Shown: positions 23,280 through 37,137, counted from the stretch's first letter. The stretch is 64,000 nt of DNA from Populus alba (GCF_005239225.2 NC_133290.1:13586204-13650203), one strand, 5' to 3'. The notes: generated by a model not told the origin, from the sequence alone. Numbers and translations: made by a program.

Positions 23280-25359
23280 GTTGCTCAGTTACTAATCTTG
23301 TCCAAGACATTTCAGGGAAAAATAAGTTTGAATAAGGAGATTATGTAATCTCATGATTGTTATTTAAAAAAAAAAAAAAATATTAGATTGGGCTTTTATA
23401 TTGATTTATGTTTGTAATGTTTATTATGTTGTCCAAGATAAGCAAATAAAATTAAATAAGTGAGAACAATATGTTTAATTTATAAACATCCAATATAATT
23501 AGAAAATACGAACTTACAATCATAACAATTTCGAGCATGTACATTAAGCATATATTAAAATTACAATTGATATTAAAACAAGGCTCTCACATGCATATTA
23601 ATCATACAATATATCTTAGAATAAATTTAAACAAAACTAAAAAAAGATAGCTTGCTTCTTGAAACACTTAAAAATTTATGAAGTTGTGTTGTTATTAAGA
23701 ATTAATATTTTAGGTTTGTTTGGAAAAACAAGAAAAAATTCATTAAAGAAAACTGTAAATAATTCATTAGGATGTATTTGTCAAACATACCAGAAGAATA
23801 AAACAAATCATTTTTCTTCTTTGTAAAATTCTCCACAACCAAAACAAAACTTACAGACCCTACACTATTCAACCCAGAATTCATATTTAAACCCAGAAGC
23901 ATGCATTTACAAGCCAAACAAAAATGGCACCATTATTCACGTTTTTATCAGTTTCAAACTAACAGATGTTAACTAAAGAGAGCATAGTCCATCAACACAG
24001 CATGCAAGACTATCGAAACAAGAAAAAGGAGGTGGTTATGCCTGTGCTGAAGATGTTGTTAGAGGCTCACGACTGCACTGCTGGATCTGGAGAAGACGCT
24101 GATGGGCATGGGCTACTGGACTAAGAGGAAGCTGAAGCGCTGAAATCAAATCCTGCTGGTGTTATTGCTCTGCTGGAACCTTGGGTCTGTTGTGCTGGAA
24201 GTATCTTGCTGGACGTTGTTATTGCTGGTGGTGCTGGATTGAAAGCTACTGCTCATGGTGTTGTGGAGGAAGATGCTGCTTGAGCAAGAGAAGATGAAGA
24301 TGGTGGAGAAGGAGAAGCTGTTCTGAAACACTGCTGGACTGAGATCACACAGTGCTGGACGGAGAATAAAGGTTGTTGTCCAGGGTTACTGCTGATGATG
24401 ACATTAAAGGCTGTTCGAAAATCCTCCAAGAATGCTCTCGGTTGAAAATAGAAAGCTGAAGGTTGTTGGTGTTGTTAGCATGGCGGCTGCCATGGCTGAG
24501 GAGCTCCCTGCTTCTCTACACCACCAGCCAAGAAGTTTTGTTGTTTTCTGAAAGAGAGAGGGTCGTGGAGGGGTCATGTTTTTTTTTAGTGGGAGAGAAA
24601 TAAGGTTCACGTGTTTTTTGCGTTTTGTTTACGAGTTTTTGTTTGTTTTGGGGTCTTTTATTCTCTCCTTGTTTTTTTTTTTTTTTTAGATTTCTTCATT
24701 ACTTGGAAGCAAAAAAATTATCTCCTAGAAATTTAAAAATACTTTGATTCCTTTTTTTTTTTCTATGCATTTTTTTTCCGTTTGTCCATATATCTTTTAT
24801 ATTTTTTCTTACATTTTTTATATTTTGATATTTTTTTAAAAAAATACAACATCAATGTTGATTAGATAAAAAAAAAATGTTGAAATGGTGCATTAAAAAT
24901 TGAACATCTTAAAAGTAAATTTTTGAATTTTTCTGAAAAGACACCGAAGATACTACAAATAATGCAACTATGTCAAAAAATTTATTTCTTGGATTTTTTT
25001 GTTGTTATTCGTTATTTTTTAGACTTTTTTTAAAAATAAGGTAAAAATTAGATTATAACATAGGGTTTTAACTTGTAATAAATCTCATTATCCTTACTTC
25101 TGGTTGCATCAGTTACTGTTAGAGCCCAATGATTTCTAATAGTTTTAATTAGAGAACATAGAAGACCTGTATCAAAGCTCATCAATTCTCGGTGATTGGT
25201 TGTTTTGTGTTGTTGAATAACTATAGCTAGAAGAAGTAATAAAAAAGAATGTACTTTTGTAAAAAGGGATTAGTTCTCTTTTGGGTAAAAAGACATCCCG
25301 AAACTAGTGTCTTATTTTTGTTTGCATCAATTGTTGTTATTGAAAATCATGGTGATGAA

Positions 25360-25545
25360 ATCCATGATGGGAGAATCCATATAAATATGTTGTATTAGGG
25401 ATCCACTATGGAGAAGCCTGCATGAAGGTGTCGTGTTAGGGATCCATAATGAGATGGCACACACAAATGTTTTGTGTTTGGGATCTATGATGAGGCAGCC
25501 CGCGTAAAGGTATTATGGATCCATGATATGATAGAACAAACATAA
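25360..25545 (+). repeat. Degenerate tandem repeat, 50-60-bp unit
   Basis: Four imperfect units carry GGGATCCA(C/T)(T/A)ATG or GGGATCTATGATG followed by a GCC(T/C)GC or GGCACAC word and a GTGT(T/C)GTGTTAGGG-like linker. The unit edges drift, so the exact period is approximate. Confidence 0.5.
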
Positions 25546-26140
25546 AATGATGTTCATGGTGAATGATTGTGTTTTACTGGAATCTAAACTCGAAGATGAA
25601 TTCTTTTCAACCTGGAAAGATTGATGCAAAAGTTTTTTTTTTAGAAAAATAGATAATTTTCTTATTTAATTTTATGTTTTCCTATTTTTATTTTCCATTT
25701 CAATACTATTATGCTTTTTTAGTTTTTTTTTCTATTTAAAAGGAATTCTTTTTCTAGTTTGTTTTTCTTATTCAGTATTACTATGGTGTTTTTTTTCTTC
25801 TATATAAAGGGTTATAATAGCCTTTTAAAAAGTGAAGACATGAATGAATATAAACTAAATATTTTGGGTGTCTTCCCGTAGTTATTATGTTCTTGGTATT
25901 TAAAGGTTTTGAGTTATAACAAACTTTGTTATCCTTCACTCCTAGTTGCGTCAAAAACATTATCTAAAGAAACATTGTTAACTCTGGTTTATTTTGTAAT
26001 TTTTCCCAAGGTGATCTTAAATGTGTGTTGGGTTGAGCTCTATTTGTTCAAAACAAATCAAGTGAAAATAACCAAATATGTTTAAGCCAAGCACATTACA
26101 ATGGTAGGTATTTTTCCTTGAAACTATAATATATATAACT

Positions 26141-26144
<4 letters not shown>

Positions 26145-26194
<50 letters not shown>
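26145..26194 (+). repeat. (TA)n(GA)n microsatellite
   Basis: About 15 TA units are followed by about 10 GA units without interruption. Confidence 0.95.
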
Positions 26195-26499
26195 CCGGTA
26201 ATTCTAAAAATATGTGTTAATTAAAATAAACTAAAAAGGATAAACAAATTGTTGTGGTCGTAAATTTATTGTGTTGTGAATTGAAATGATATAATGATCT
26301 TTTTTTCTTTTCAAATCAAATCAACTAACTTGTTATCAAGGGTAATATGATTTTTTCCACATGATTCATTTGATCATTATCAAATTGATTTGGGGGCAAA
26401 TTGTTCTTTTTTTTTTTTAGCATAGTAAAATGATTTAATTATTCTTAAAAGAAAAACAAAATCTTAAGCTGGAGCCCATGAAGTTCAATTATCAATTTG

Positions 26500-27290
26500 A
26501 TTTTTCATATTTTTCAAAACAAATCTGGGTTATCACACTCTTTAACATTAAATTGTTTGATAATTAAGCTTTAAAGTTTTATTTAATTGTTTTTGGTAGG
26601 ACTACCCTAGTACACAACCAGGTTATAGATTTTGCATGTTGATCTAGGTGGGCCTGGGTTGTTTTTTGGACCTTTTTTGGACTATATATTTTTTATTTTA
26701 TCTTTTCCTTCAATATTTTATTTTCTAGAAATTGAACTTGAATTTTTTTATATATATATGGGGCTATCACGTTATCATTTAACCTTTTCTTCATTATTAG
26801 ATAAGATCCTTCAACATTTGATTTTTTTTTAATCTCAATTTCATATGTTAGTATTTAATTGATTGAGAATTAATCTTTGTGTTCTTTTTTTTTTTCCCTA
26901 TAGGGTTACCCTAGTCTTGTGTCAATGATTGTGGGGTTAGCGTGTGAGTTAACCTTGTTTGACTCAAGTTTTTATTTTTGTTACATCTTTTTAAAAATAG
27001 TTTTTTTTTTTTAATTTTACCCTTTAATATTAGGTTGTTTGATAATTGAGCTTCATGATTTTATTCAATTTTCTTTTGGTAAGGTTACCTCCGTATTACA
27101 CCCAAGTCTTATATTTGACGTGCTAACCTGGATGTGTTTGGATTGGGTTTTTTTTACCTTTTTCGTGGCTAATTTTTTTTAGTTTATTTATTGTCATTGT
27201 AATTTTTTATTTGTGTTATTAAATTAATTAGGCTTATTAAACTTAATCGAGTCAATAAACCGTGTCTCAAATCATTTTTTTCTTTTTTAG
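26500..27290 (+). repeat. Diverged tandem units of the AT-rich long repeat family (+ orientation)
   Basis: Three units, near 26540, 26830 and 27010, share a run of landmarks: ACATTAAATTGTTTGATAAT or close, a TTGAGCTT(C/T)A-like word, a T-rich run, GGTTACCCTAGT or GGACTACCCTAGT, and a T(T/A)GATGTGCTAACCTGG-like end. The same landmarks occur near 57000-57720, and in reverse complement near 34.6-35.8 and 45.3-46.1 kb. Confidence 0.5.
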
Positions 27291-28549
27291 GAATGCTTGC
27301 ATTGCCTTAGCATTTTTTTTTACGTTGAAAATAAATGGCGTCGGCTAGCAGTGTAGTGCAGGCCGCCTAAAAATATGACATAATTTATAACAAGAAGATA
27401 AAAGCGGGTGAGTGTTTGATTAATATATACTTTGAGGATTGAAAATAAATAATCAAAATCTTCTTAAAATTCCTGTTAAAAGTATTACACCAAACCTACC
27501 ATGAATAAGAAGGATCACAAGTCCAGTGTTTAATTGGTGCTCTTAAAGTCAGGAATGGCCGACTAATATTATTTCCTCACCAAACAGCTAAATCCAAATA
27601 AATTAATCCACTAATGTGCTTAGTCAACAATTAGCCATTTCCTAATCATTTTCCTCTTTGATAATGGCACAACTTAAGATAATTAGAATCATAATCCTCC
27701 AATGAATTATTATATGCATGCATGAGAGACTCCTACAAGTATTGAAATTCATGCATGTTTGTGCCTTGGCCTGGCTAGTTTTTCAATGCTAGACACAAAG
27801 CTTTAACTAGGCTAGGATTTGATACATGACATTAATTATCCTATAATTACTCTGTAAATACCACCAAGTCAATCAATCACTTAATTTGCTCGTGATAGAG
27901 TTGATTTGATCCGGTCAATTTAATAAATTAATTTATGATTCAATGAATTTAATTAAAACTTGGTTTAATTTATAAAAAAATTAAAATAATATTATTTTAA
28001 ATGAATTAAATTTGAATAAACTAGATGAACATGGGTTTAGCTTTAGAATTTCTTGAAGTGATATATAAAATATTTTCTATTGGGCAATTTTTGTATCTTA
28101 ACTTATCATTTTCTTTTGACAAACAGCACTCATTTGACTTTCAGTATGAACAAATGAATATGATAAAAGATTTTTCATATAATGGAAGATTTCCTGTTTT
28201 CATTCCATTAGCTGAAGCATATTCAGGGATTTCTCGACACTTCATTATGTTTGTTCATTGTACTATGATATGACTTCACCGCTGGAGAAAATCTTGTCTT
28301 TCCTTTGGAGAAAAAAACCCAGAAAATCTTGTATTCTTAAAGATATGATTTGCTTATAAACGGTTGATATACGGCGAGTAAAGCTAAGGGTAGTATAGTT
28401 TGATTTGCTTAAAGTATATATTGATATATTAAAATGATTTTAAAATATTAAAAAAATTTATTTTTTAAAAAAACATTTTCTAAATATAAAAATAAAAATG
28501 CTTTGTTAGAAACAAACACAACGGATTCGTCAAGGAAATGATTAAGGCA

Positions 28550-28752
28550 GTGTTTGGTGCTGTGTTTGCACCTGTGTTTTGCCTAAATTTGAATTTTTTG
28601 TTTTTGTTAAAATTGAGTTCGGTTTGTATTTTTTGGATCGTTTTGATGTGCTGATGTTAAAAATAATTTTTAAAAAATAAAAAAATATCATTGGCATGCT
28701 TTTCGGTACAAAAAACTATTTGAAAAACAACCGCTATTACACTACCAAACAC
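28550..28752. mobile_element. Short TIR element, 203 bp
   Basis: The ends are GTGTTTGGTGCTGTG and, on the other strand, GTGTTTGGTAGTGTA, so the terminal inverted repeats begin with a perfect GTGTTTGGT. The AT-rich interior carries the TTTTGATGTGCTGATGTTAA core seen in the sister copies. No coding capacity. Confidence 0.7.
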
Positions 28753-30894
28753 GCTCCAAGCTCAGAATTTCCTCTCCTCTCTCCCTCAAATCTCAGCCAA
28801 AAAACCTCATCCTAGACACTCTAATTTGGCCGGCTACTCTTACCCGGCGTCAGCACTTTTATTGATTTTTTTTTTTTTTTTTTATGTTTGAGATTTTTTT
28901 GTACCCTTTTAATTATTTTTAGCCCTTTTCATTCTTGTAATAGATGTTAAAAGAGTAATTTATTCTACATCAATTTGATGTTATTAAAATTACCATCTTT
29001 TTTACACATAGGAAAAAGAAGAAGAAGCATGAGCGATGCGTTAGGTAGCCTCAGCTGGTTCGATTTTTCAAAGGATTCGATTAAACAATAGAACAATAGA
29101 AATAAAAGGAATTGCTTGAATGAGATTTTTTCTTTTTTTCTTTTATAAAATAAGAAATTAGTGCATATCAAAATTAGTTTTATTAATTTGAACTTAGTGC
29201 AAAATCTAATATATTTATGACAGCCTATTTTTATAATTACAAATAATCCATTCATTCATTTGATCGATCCTCTAATCCATTCTTGTAATTATAATACAAA
29301 TTATGAAAATATGACATTCAAAATCTGGAAATCATATATTTTTTTTATTAATGTAAGTGTTCGGATTAGCTTATGCATATCTCGATTAATCGTATAAGTC
29401 CTAAAATTAATAAACATACAAGTCTTCAATAACCTTAAAATTTATGAAACTCAAATTAATGATCTCCATATAACAAAGTTAAGAAAACATCATAAATTTT
29501 TAATTCTTGATATGGTTGATCAATAAAAACAAAGTCTGATTATCTCAAATCATGCAATCGACTAATCTGAGAATATGATATAATCATGGACTAAAAAGAA
29601 AAAATAAAAATAAAAGCTTCTAGAGATTGAATTCCCAAGAAAATTTCCATGCCAAAACCATGGGTATTTTTCCTTTCTAGAGTTGTCAAAATGGAGGGAG
29701 GTTCCTTGTAGTGTACAAGAAGAAGACAACAACGAAAGATAGCCAAGATACAATGAAGCCTAACAACAACGAAAGCATTAGCATTTTACCTCTTTCTATC
29801 TGCTACTCGGAGAAAAGAGGCTCTGCTCTGCTCTCTCTCTCCCTTGTTTTCAGCCTCCTGTTTCACAAGAGCCACTGGTTTCTGCCTTCTAAAACGGTGT
29901 CGCTGTCTTGTATTTTTCACTTTTTTGCTTGTGTGTCACTTTTGGGTTTGGTTTTTTTTCTTTTTGGTAATATTTTGGATAGGCTTGGTGAGTATTACAT
30001 TAGGCCAAAGAAATTATTGGTCTATATATATTTCTTTATTCTTTCTTGGATCATACAAAATCTACCTGGAATCTGTTATTAAATTCGACTTGAAGCCAAA
30101 TCAGTCCAAGTTCCATGAATTGAGTGAATTAATTAGGGTTTATCTAGATTAATTATTGTTTTTTTAAATCAAAACACTTTTATGTTTAAAAAAATTTAAA
30201 GTCAAACTGCACGGGACCTTTTACAAAGTTAAGGCTGAAATTGAAAAGCTTTAAATTATAAGGGTCAAAGTGAAATGTTACTTGTATTGTGGTAATAGTT
30301 GGTTTTTAAAGTGATTTTTTTTTATTGAAATCAACACTGAATAATAACCTGAAAATATTAAAAAAAATTATTTTAAAGTAAAACAAATTAATTTTTTTTA
30401 AAAAAATATTTTTAAAACATTAAAAAAAAATTCTATAAATCTAGAGGAATAAACATATAGGCTACCTAAATCGTTGATTAGCAACGTGGAGCAGGAGACA
30501 AATCACAATTAATTAGTTGTCCCTTGACTTTATGATCCTATTTTAGCCTCTTGTTTTATTGAATATTATTCAAGATAAACACATTTTAACGACAAGTATC
30601 ACTAAATATCTTCATCACAATCATGATTAACAGCCATAACTAGAGCTATACCAGAAGAAGTCTGTAAAATGGCTATCAATTGAACCAACGATAATCGAAG
30701 AGGGCAAAAAAAAAAAATCGCTCTAGAGAGTAACATGCTTAGCAAATTAATGCAATCAAAACGTGTATTGTTTTTGCATATATACTTGGTAACATTACAT
30801 TACAAAAAGCTCAAAAAACTTGAGCTGTCGTGTCTGTCAAAATTAGGTCTGGACTGTGTAGCAGCAAAATGTTCAGCAACAATTTACGCCCATG
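28753..30894. other. Spacer with one unexplained small ORF
   Basis: Mostly AT-rich. An ATG at 29753 opens 109 codons (start MKPNNNESIS) with two hydrophobic stretches and a TATA-like run further on; it has no family resemblance and its base use is T-rich, so I do not call it a gene. Positions 30303-30425 look like a worn copy of the AT-rich element. The right edge probably holds the 3' untranslated region of the DUF506 gene. Confidence 0.35.
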
Positions 30895-32298
30895 CTAGAG
30901 AGGCTGACTAGACAAGCCAGACCCACCACCCCAACCCCTTCTCCTGGGCTTAACCATTGGAGGTGACCACATGCTGCTGTACCCATTTTTAGCTTCCCTG
31001 TTTTCTCTGTTGCTGTAACCAATGTTAGTGGCGCTGGCGACTTTGCAGGTCCTGGATAGCCATTTGGACTGCATGTAAGTGCTAGTCCTCCATGGAGGCA
31101 CATGGAGCCCTCTCTCTTTAAGGGACTGTTTCGCAGCTGAGCAAAGCAGAGAGATTATTTTGTGGAGTTTGTCTTCACTGCCCACAAAAAATAATGGGAG
31201 TGTGTCTGTTAGTTCTTTGTAGAATGGTGTTGGTCTTGCCAGTTCAAACTGGGACCTGAAGTCTAGGTCCACTATGAGCCTCATTGCGCCACCATTCTCA
31301 TCTTCCAATGTGATGTCAATGTACTCGTAATCCCCTGTTAAACAGCATTAAAGAATAGAGTTAATCACCGCACAAAAAAACAAGAACATGAGATTCGCAA
31401 GATTAGAATTATTTCCCAGGACTCCACACCAGGTATCTATCTACCTAGGAGCCATTGCCTGGTTTCCAAGATCTCCAAAGATGAGGGGTCCTTGTCAACA
31501 CCAAGCACCCCTTTCTGAGTGTAATCACAAGGCATGGCTGGCTTTTTTTCTGATTAGGACGAGATCATATTGAAAATTCTTGGCAATACCAATGAAAACT
31601 GTTTGAATCTCCTAGATGAAAATTAGTTGATGAGAGAGTTTATTTCAAGAAACAGCATATTGATACGGTCACGTTCTTGCTCGTAAACAAAACGGCCTCG
31701 TGAAAACTATAAAATGATCGGGCAAAACTCAAACTAGCTAGGCTAGACTCTTCAATCCAAACAGATGTGTAGTGATGAAAATGAGAGAAGCTATAGCCTT
31801 GAATATGTGTGTATAAGAGAACAGAGAGAGGGGGAGAGAGGGAGACCCACCAGCAGGGCATCCTAAGGAAGTGACCCAAGAAGTCTGACAAAGGGAAGCA
31901 TTGAAACCATCCATTTTCAGCCTCTTCACGAGCCACAACTTCTTACTAGTTGTTTTCTCAGCATCATTTTTGCTTCTCATATGCTTCAGTAGAGTCTCCA
32001 AAACCTCAGCCTCAGCTTCTGTTACTATCCCAAGTATCTCCTAAACAACACAAGATCATACAAACACCGTAATGTTAGGAGGCACACATAGACGAATACA
32101 AAGCCAGACAGAGAAAAACAAAGAATATTTCAAAACAGAGAACAATATTTAAGAAAAAGGTACCTGTAAAGTGAGATACTTGACTTGGTTGATAGAAAGG
32201 CAGTTTGAGGAAGCAGTAAATGTGGGTGCTGCTGATGATTCTGATTCTATGAAGTCACGCACCATTTGTACCAGCCTTTCCTCTTCTAAGCTACCCAT
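30895..32298 (-). CDS. DUF506 (PDDEXK-like) family protein, 254 aa
   Basis: Three exons on the - strand: 32298-32164 (45 codons, CAG|GTACC), 32040-31851 (TTTAG|GAGATA to GCTG|GTGGGT) and 31334-30895 (AACAG|GGGATT to TAG). The N-terminal exon MGSLEEERLVQMVRDFIESE is followed by a helical segment (EILGIVTEAEAEVLETLLKH). The DUF506 core comprises LWLVKRLKMDGFNASLCQTS, the DYEYIDI strand, MRLIVDLDFRSQFELARPT and LPLFFVGSEDKLHKIISLLC. The tail is basic and Gly-rich. The family is called PDDEXK-like from fold comparison, but no nuclease activity is established as far as I know; several members are induced by stress, ABA or nutrient signals. Length is a little short for the family but no core block is missing. 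Confidence 0.88.
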
Positions 32299-34609
32299 CC
32301 CTTCGAAGTTTGAACAAGAAAACTTGATGAAGAGCTTATCTTAGTTTTTCTTCTGCTATTGGGTTCTTGAAAGTCTTGCTTTATAAGCAGGCGGTGGAAT
32401 TTTACAGCCTTGTAAGGATGACAGATGAGGTCATAACAGGAGGGGGCACTATACCTCTACATATGAACTTTATGAAGTATATCCATGGTAATATATGGTA
32501 AATATTGCTAGCAAACTATAAACAGAGGAGAAGAATACAAGAGGATGTCCTTTGATTTAAGAGGGGATGAAAGCTCCCGTTGTCCTCAAGTCTTTCATCA
32601 TCCCTTTAACTTGTTATAGTTATAGGTTACTTCGCCCACTATGCGATAGGTCAGACAAAGATTTTTTTGAACATGGAAAAATTCTTAAGGTGATCTTTTT
32701 TAAAATAGAATGAGAAGCTAATATATTCAATATCAATTTGAATCAATACGGTAATATATTAAATTTGTGATTCAAATTGTAAATTTTAATGAATTTAATA
32801 ATATTTTTTAAAAGAATTTAGTTATATGATAAATAAATATAAAAATTATTTTAAAATCAAACAAGTATTAAAAAATGAAATTAAAAAAAAAATATTGAAA
32901 GCTGGAACTAAAAATAAAAAAACTAGGCCAAGTCACATATAAAAACAAAATTAAATTAATTATCCATCAAGTATCAAAATATATTTTATATTCAAATAAC
33001 AATAAGGCAATGTTCCATTTTTTAAAAAAAATTAATTTGGATGTAAAATTTATTTATAATTTAATTTTTATAATTATTTAGAACTATTTAATTAGTCAAT
33101 GTCGTATAACAATTTAATATATTTTATATATTAGGTTATGTATCGTGTTATAGCTATTTTTTTTCTAAAAAAAACCAAAAAATAAATCTTGTTTAGCTAT
33201 TCAAATATCTAATGAGATAAAATTTTAAAAAAATTGTTTTAAACTTCTTTGTTCTTATGTATTCATGGTTTTTTATATCAAAATATCCCTTCAATTAACA
33301 ACAAATAAATAAAATGTAAAAAAAGATATGAAACTTGAAAATCCTATAAAAAAAAATTGAAAAAAAATTTATATAAAAAAAATTCAAAAAAGACAAAAAA
33401 AAAAAAAAAAACCTAAACGGCTTGCCTGGGTGCCCAACATGCCTAGGCTCTTGAAACAAAGCCCATGCATATGGATCTTTTAGCCCAGGCCATATGCATG
33501 AGTCATTTAAATTTTTTTAGGGCGAACAATCACCCTCAATTTAAAATAATATATGCAGATGACTTAGTTTTTTTATAATCTAAATATCATTGGTGGTTGA
33601 AAATTCAAGTTTGATTTTTTTAGCGTAAAATCCATTTTCATATAAAAAGACCTAACAAACATCATTGGGACCTCCATAAACCCATTTATTAATCCAAAAT
33701 GATTAAAAAAAATATAAAATCAAACTAGGAAAGATTTTTTTCGCTTGGCCCTGATTTGTTTTTACACGTAAAATTAAAGTTCAAAACAATCATCATCAAA
33801 CTTTCAGCGTCGAATGAAACCTGTAAACATCAAAATCGATGATTTTTCATGGCTTAAATTAGTGTTAACCAATAATTTTCTCTCTTCAACCAAAATACGA
33901 TGACTTTCTATCTTTCTCTCACTTATTGGAACTCAAATGTAAAAGAAATAAACTTTTGGTTCAAATTTAAAATTAAAAAAATTATAGGGACTATTAAGGT
34001 AGGAAAGAAAAGTATGAGAACGAAAAAGAATTCAACTCCCCATTTTTACATTGTAGTCATCTTTTTTTTTCTCTTAATAATTTTTGACAAATTAGGCATA
34101 AAAGAATTCAACTAGAAAAAAAACCAGGGACTAAATTGGAGAAAAAATTAGCATTGATGTAAATTGCTACAGTGCTCATGAGTCATTTTAGTAAATTTAC
34201 TAGATAGGTGATTTGCGCTACGCCGCTGACTGGGCCAATTTTTTCCTAACATAAAGAAAAAAAAAGATGTTATTGTGATGGTCGTGTTTTTAAAAAGGCA
34301 ATAAAAATATGAGATTCTGGTAACTGATTCAACTAGGTTCAATAAGCTTGGTTAATCTAATACTATGATTAGAAAAAAAGACATCGATAATAAATAAAAC
34401 GAAAAAAAAAATCAACAATGATTTAATACAAAAAAAATGCTTGTCAATACCATGGAAATATATCTTTCCAATAATCTTAAAAGATCCTTGTGGTTTTATT
34501 TGTTAACAAAGCAAAAATTAAATGAGAATGAAATGATCACATAAAAAGAGAAATGAAAAACATGTGTATCTCAATTCTTAGTAAATAAAATGTCAAATAA
34601 TGAAATTAA

Positions 34610-35830
34610 AAAAAAAAAAAAAAACAACTCGAGTCTATCCAAGCCAAATATGTGGTCTAGTTGTGAGACTAAGATAACTTTATGAAATGCAAATCAAATA
34701 AAATCATGAAGCTTAATTCTTAAATGAACCATGTGTTAAAGCTACGAAATAAAAAAAAAAAAAAAAAACTTTTTAAAAAACCAACATTAAAAAAAGACTC
34801 AAGTCAATCCAAGTAAACCCGCCGAATTCATGACTCGAGACATAAAATCGATGAGTCCATAGAAAGAAAAGTGAAAAAAAATAACGAATACAAATCCCTA
34901 ACCAATACAATATTAAAAGATAAAATTTAAAAAAAAAACTTAAAAAATTGAATACAACCTAGTCTAATCTCTTAAACATGTGACACAAGTCATGAGATCA
35001 AATTGAACCATAAAAAGGTTAGACCAAAAAAATTATAAAGCTAAATTCTCAATTAACCAAATAATAAGGGTAAAATTAAAAAAAAAATAAAATAAAAAAA
35101 AAATAGAATTGAAATGAATTAGGATCAAAATTGATAGTTAAAAAGAAAAAAAAATCATTCAAGAAATGTACAAGAAAAAAACAAAATAACAATTAAAAGA
35201 GGGAGAACAAAATTTGATATAAAATCAAATGTCAAAGGATGAAATTGAAAAAAAAAATCAAATTTTATACAATCAAAAGAATAAGGGGACAAAAAATAAA
35301 ACTAAAAAAAAAAAAAGATTCAAGTCAACCTTGATAAACTATCCGAATCCATGACTCGAGAGATGAGATTGGAACAAATCTATATAAAGAAAAGTGAAAC
35401 TAATGAATGCAAATCCATAACTAATACAATTTTGAAGAATGAAATTAAAAATAATAATAAAAAAGAAATATAAAAAAATTTTAAATTCAACCCTAGTCTA
35501 ATATTTTTAAGTCCATAACATAGGTCATAAGTAGGATTGAACCATAAAAGGCAAATAAAAAAAAAAAAAAATGAAGCCAAACTCTAAATCAACCAAATAA
35601 TAAGGGATAAAATTGAAAAAAAAAAATCAACAAAAAAGGATCCAAAACAAAAAAAAAATTAAAAAAATAAAGACCAAAATTATTATAAAAAATTAAATTT
35701 TGATGAATGAAATTGAAAAAAAAGAAATTCAACCAAGAAAAATATATAAAAAAATAACAATTAAAATAATAAAAATTATATTTAATATAAAAAATAAATA
35801 TTAAAAAAATTTATACAAATCACAAGAATG
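34610..35830 (-). repeat. AT-rich long repeat family, tandem units of about 530 bp (- orientation)
   Basis: A unit beginning GACTCAAGTCAATCCAAGTA near 34787, continuing through CATGACTCGAGA, AAGAAAAGTG, AATACAAATCCCTAACCAAT and CAACCTAGTCTAAT to AACCAAATAATAAGGG near 35056, recurs from about 35319 with the same landmarks in the same order, an offset near 530 bp. A third, partial unit precedes 34787. Single-strand A runs separate the landmarks. Confidence 0.65.
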
Positions 35831-36332
35831 AGAATTACTAACAACATATATTTTGAATTTCTACAAGGACAATGCATTGCTCAAAGCTGAGGAGAGAGAG
35901 AGAAAAAATTGTCAGAGCTTTATCATATAAGGTACAGCAATACACGTCGCATCATCGTTAAGAAGGCTAACGAGATGCTTTGAACGCCATCCTAGAATGT
36001 AGTGCTCGACGCCTAGAGTCGCCTGTGGCTGTTATTTCTGAAATTCATCAGTTTTTTTTTTCCCCTTAACTTGGCACGCAGTAAAGTGGTTTAGGACCGT
36101 TATCTCTCCCTGGGATAGACACCTGTGGCCTTTACTAGGGCCTGATTACTGATGATCAGAAACACGAGCTTGCCCTATGCGTAACAGGATCGAACTGTCT
36201 GGCCAAGGTCACAAGTTCACAGCGCCTTCTTCACGTGCACCGTGGCATTTACAACAATTGTTCCCAAAGATTTTGCTTGCTATAGTTTTGGATTTTTCAT
36301 GTACTAGAAATTTGTCTTGTATCATCAACTGG

Positions 36333-36399
36333 ACTTGGTTTGGATTTTGTATGTATTATTTTAACTGTACTTGGTTTGGATTTTGTATGTATTATTTTA
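36333..36399 (+). repeat. 31-bp direct repeat with 5-bp spacer
   Basis: A 31-base unit (starting ACTTGGTTTGGATTTTGTAT) at 36333-36363 is repeated without change at 36369-36399; the spacer is ACTGT. Confidence 0.9.
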
Positions 36400-37137
36400 G
36401 AGGTGTGCCAGTACTAATAATCTGGAAATTAAGAGACCTGTATCAGGTAGCTGAACAAGACATGCAGGTCTTGCAGAAACGCCCTTGTTTTCAAAATCGT
36501 GCAACGGTCCCTGACAGAATGAAACTGTGTTTTGAAGGTTAGGTCATGGGTTTTGGTGGGGTAGGCAAATCGCACGACCTAGATTTTGTCCTGTGGGAAT
36601 GCAAGTAATAATGGGGGGCCACTTCAACAATTGATTATACATTGGATTTTGTGACTGTTGAATTAATGAGAAGGGCTAAATCCCCAACAAAAACAAGATA
36701 TGATACCTGAAATTGATGTACTAGGATATCTTGTGTGGGACTGCGACTGCATGAATAGAAGTGACCACCTCGGTCTGTAATCATGAATTGGGCATTTCAA
36801 GGTTTAAGAAAAAACGTTCGGAGAAAATTATGCAGAAGACTTGATAATAAAATAAATCCTAGCAGAGAAGCAGTTTCAGTTGGTGAGCTTCTCATACCTT
36901 GTCAAAGTTAATAGACCCTTGTGTCCGCTAGAATCCCACACGAACTGAAGGTTAGGTAAAGGAGTCCTCACCTATTCAGGAAAACGAACCCAGGTCCATA
37001 ACGCAACACTTGGTAAACTTTTTGCAATTGATAATCTGTTTGAACCATGCAAAATTCAACTTGTAAGTTCCAACATAGAAAAACACGACGCAGGAGTGTT
37101 TACTTTTTGTATTACAGATACAGGAAGGCTTCTATGA

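Larger units (their letters stand above)
23280..28549. other. Gene-poor repeat region
   Basis: No gene is supported over 5.3 kb. Positions 24040-24540 are unusually rich in CTGCTGGA and GAAGATG triplet-like words but are broken by stops in every frame; they look like a decayed repetitive element. Related strings near 25063-25111 and 25904-25953 (GGTTTT, TTATCCTT, CTTC/CTCCTAGTTGCGTCA), with a TATA-like CTATATAAAGG near 25802 between them, may be relics of long terminal repeats. The 82-aa open frame at 28025-28273 has no resemblance I know. Confidence 0.4.

Noticed and set aside
24146..24610. Minus-strand Ser-rich ORFs
   Set aside because: Produced by repetitive triplet-like words; no family, frames broken across the same repeat.
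27348..27384. Short ATG frame MASASSVVQAA
   Set aside because: Eleven codons, no context.
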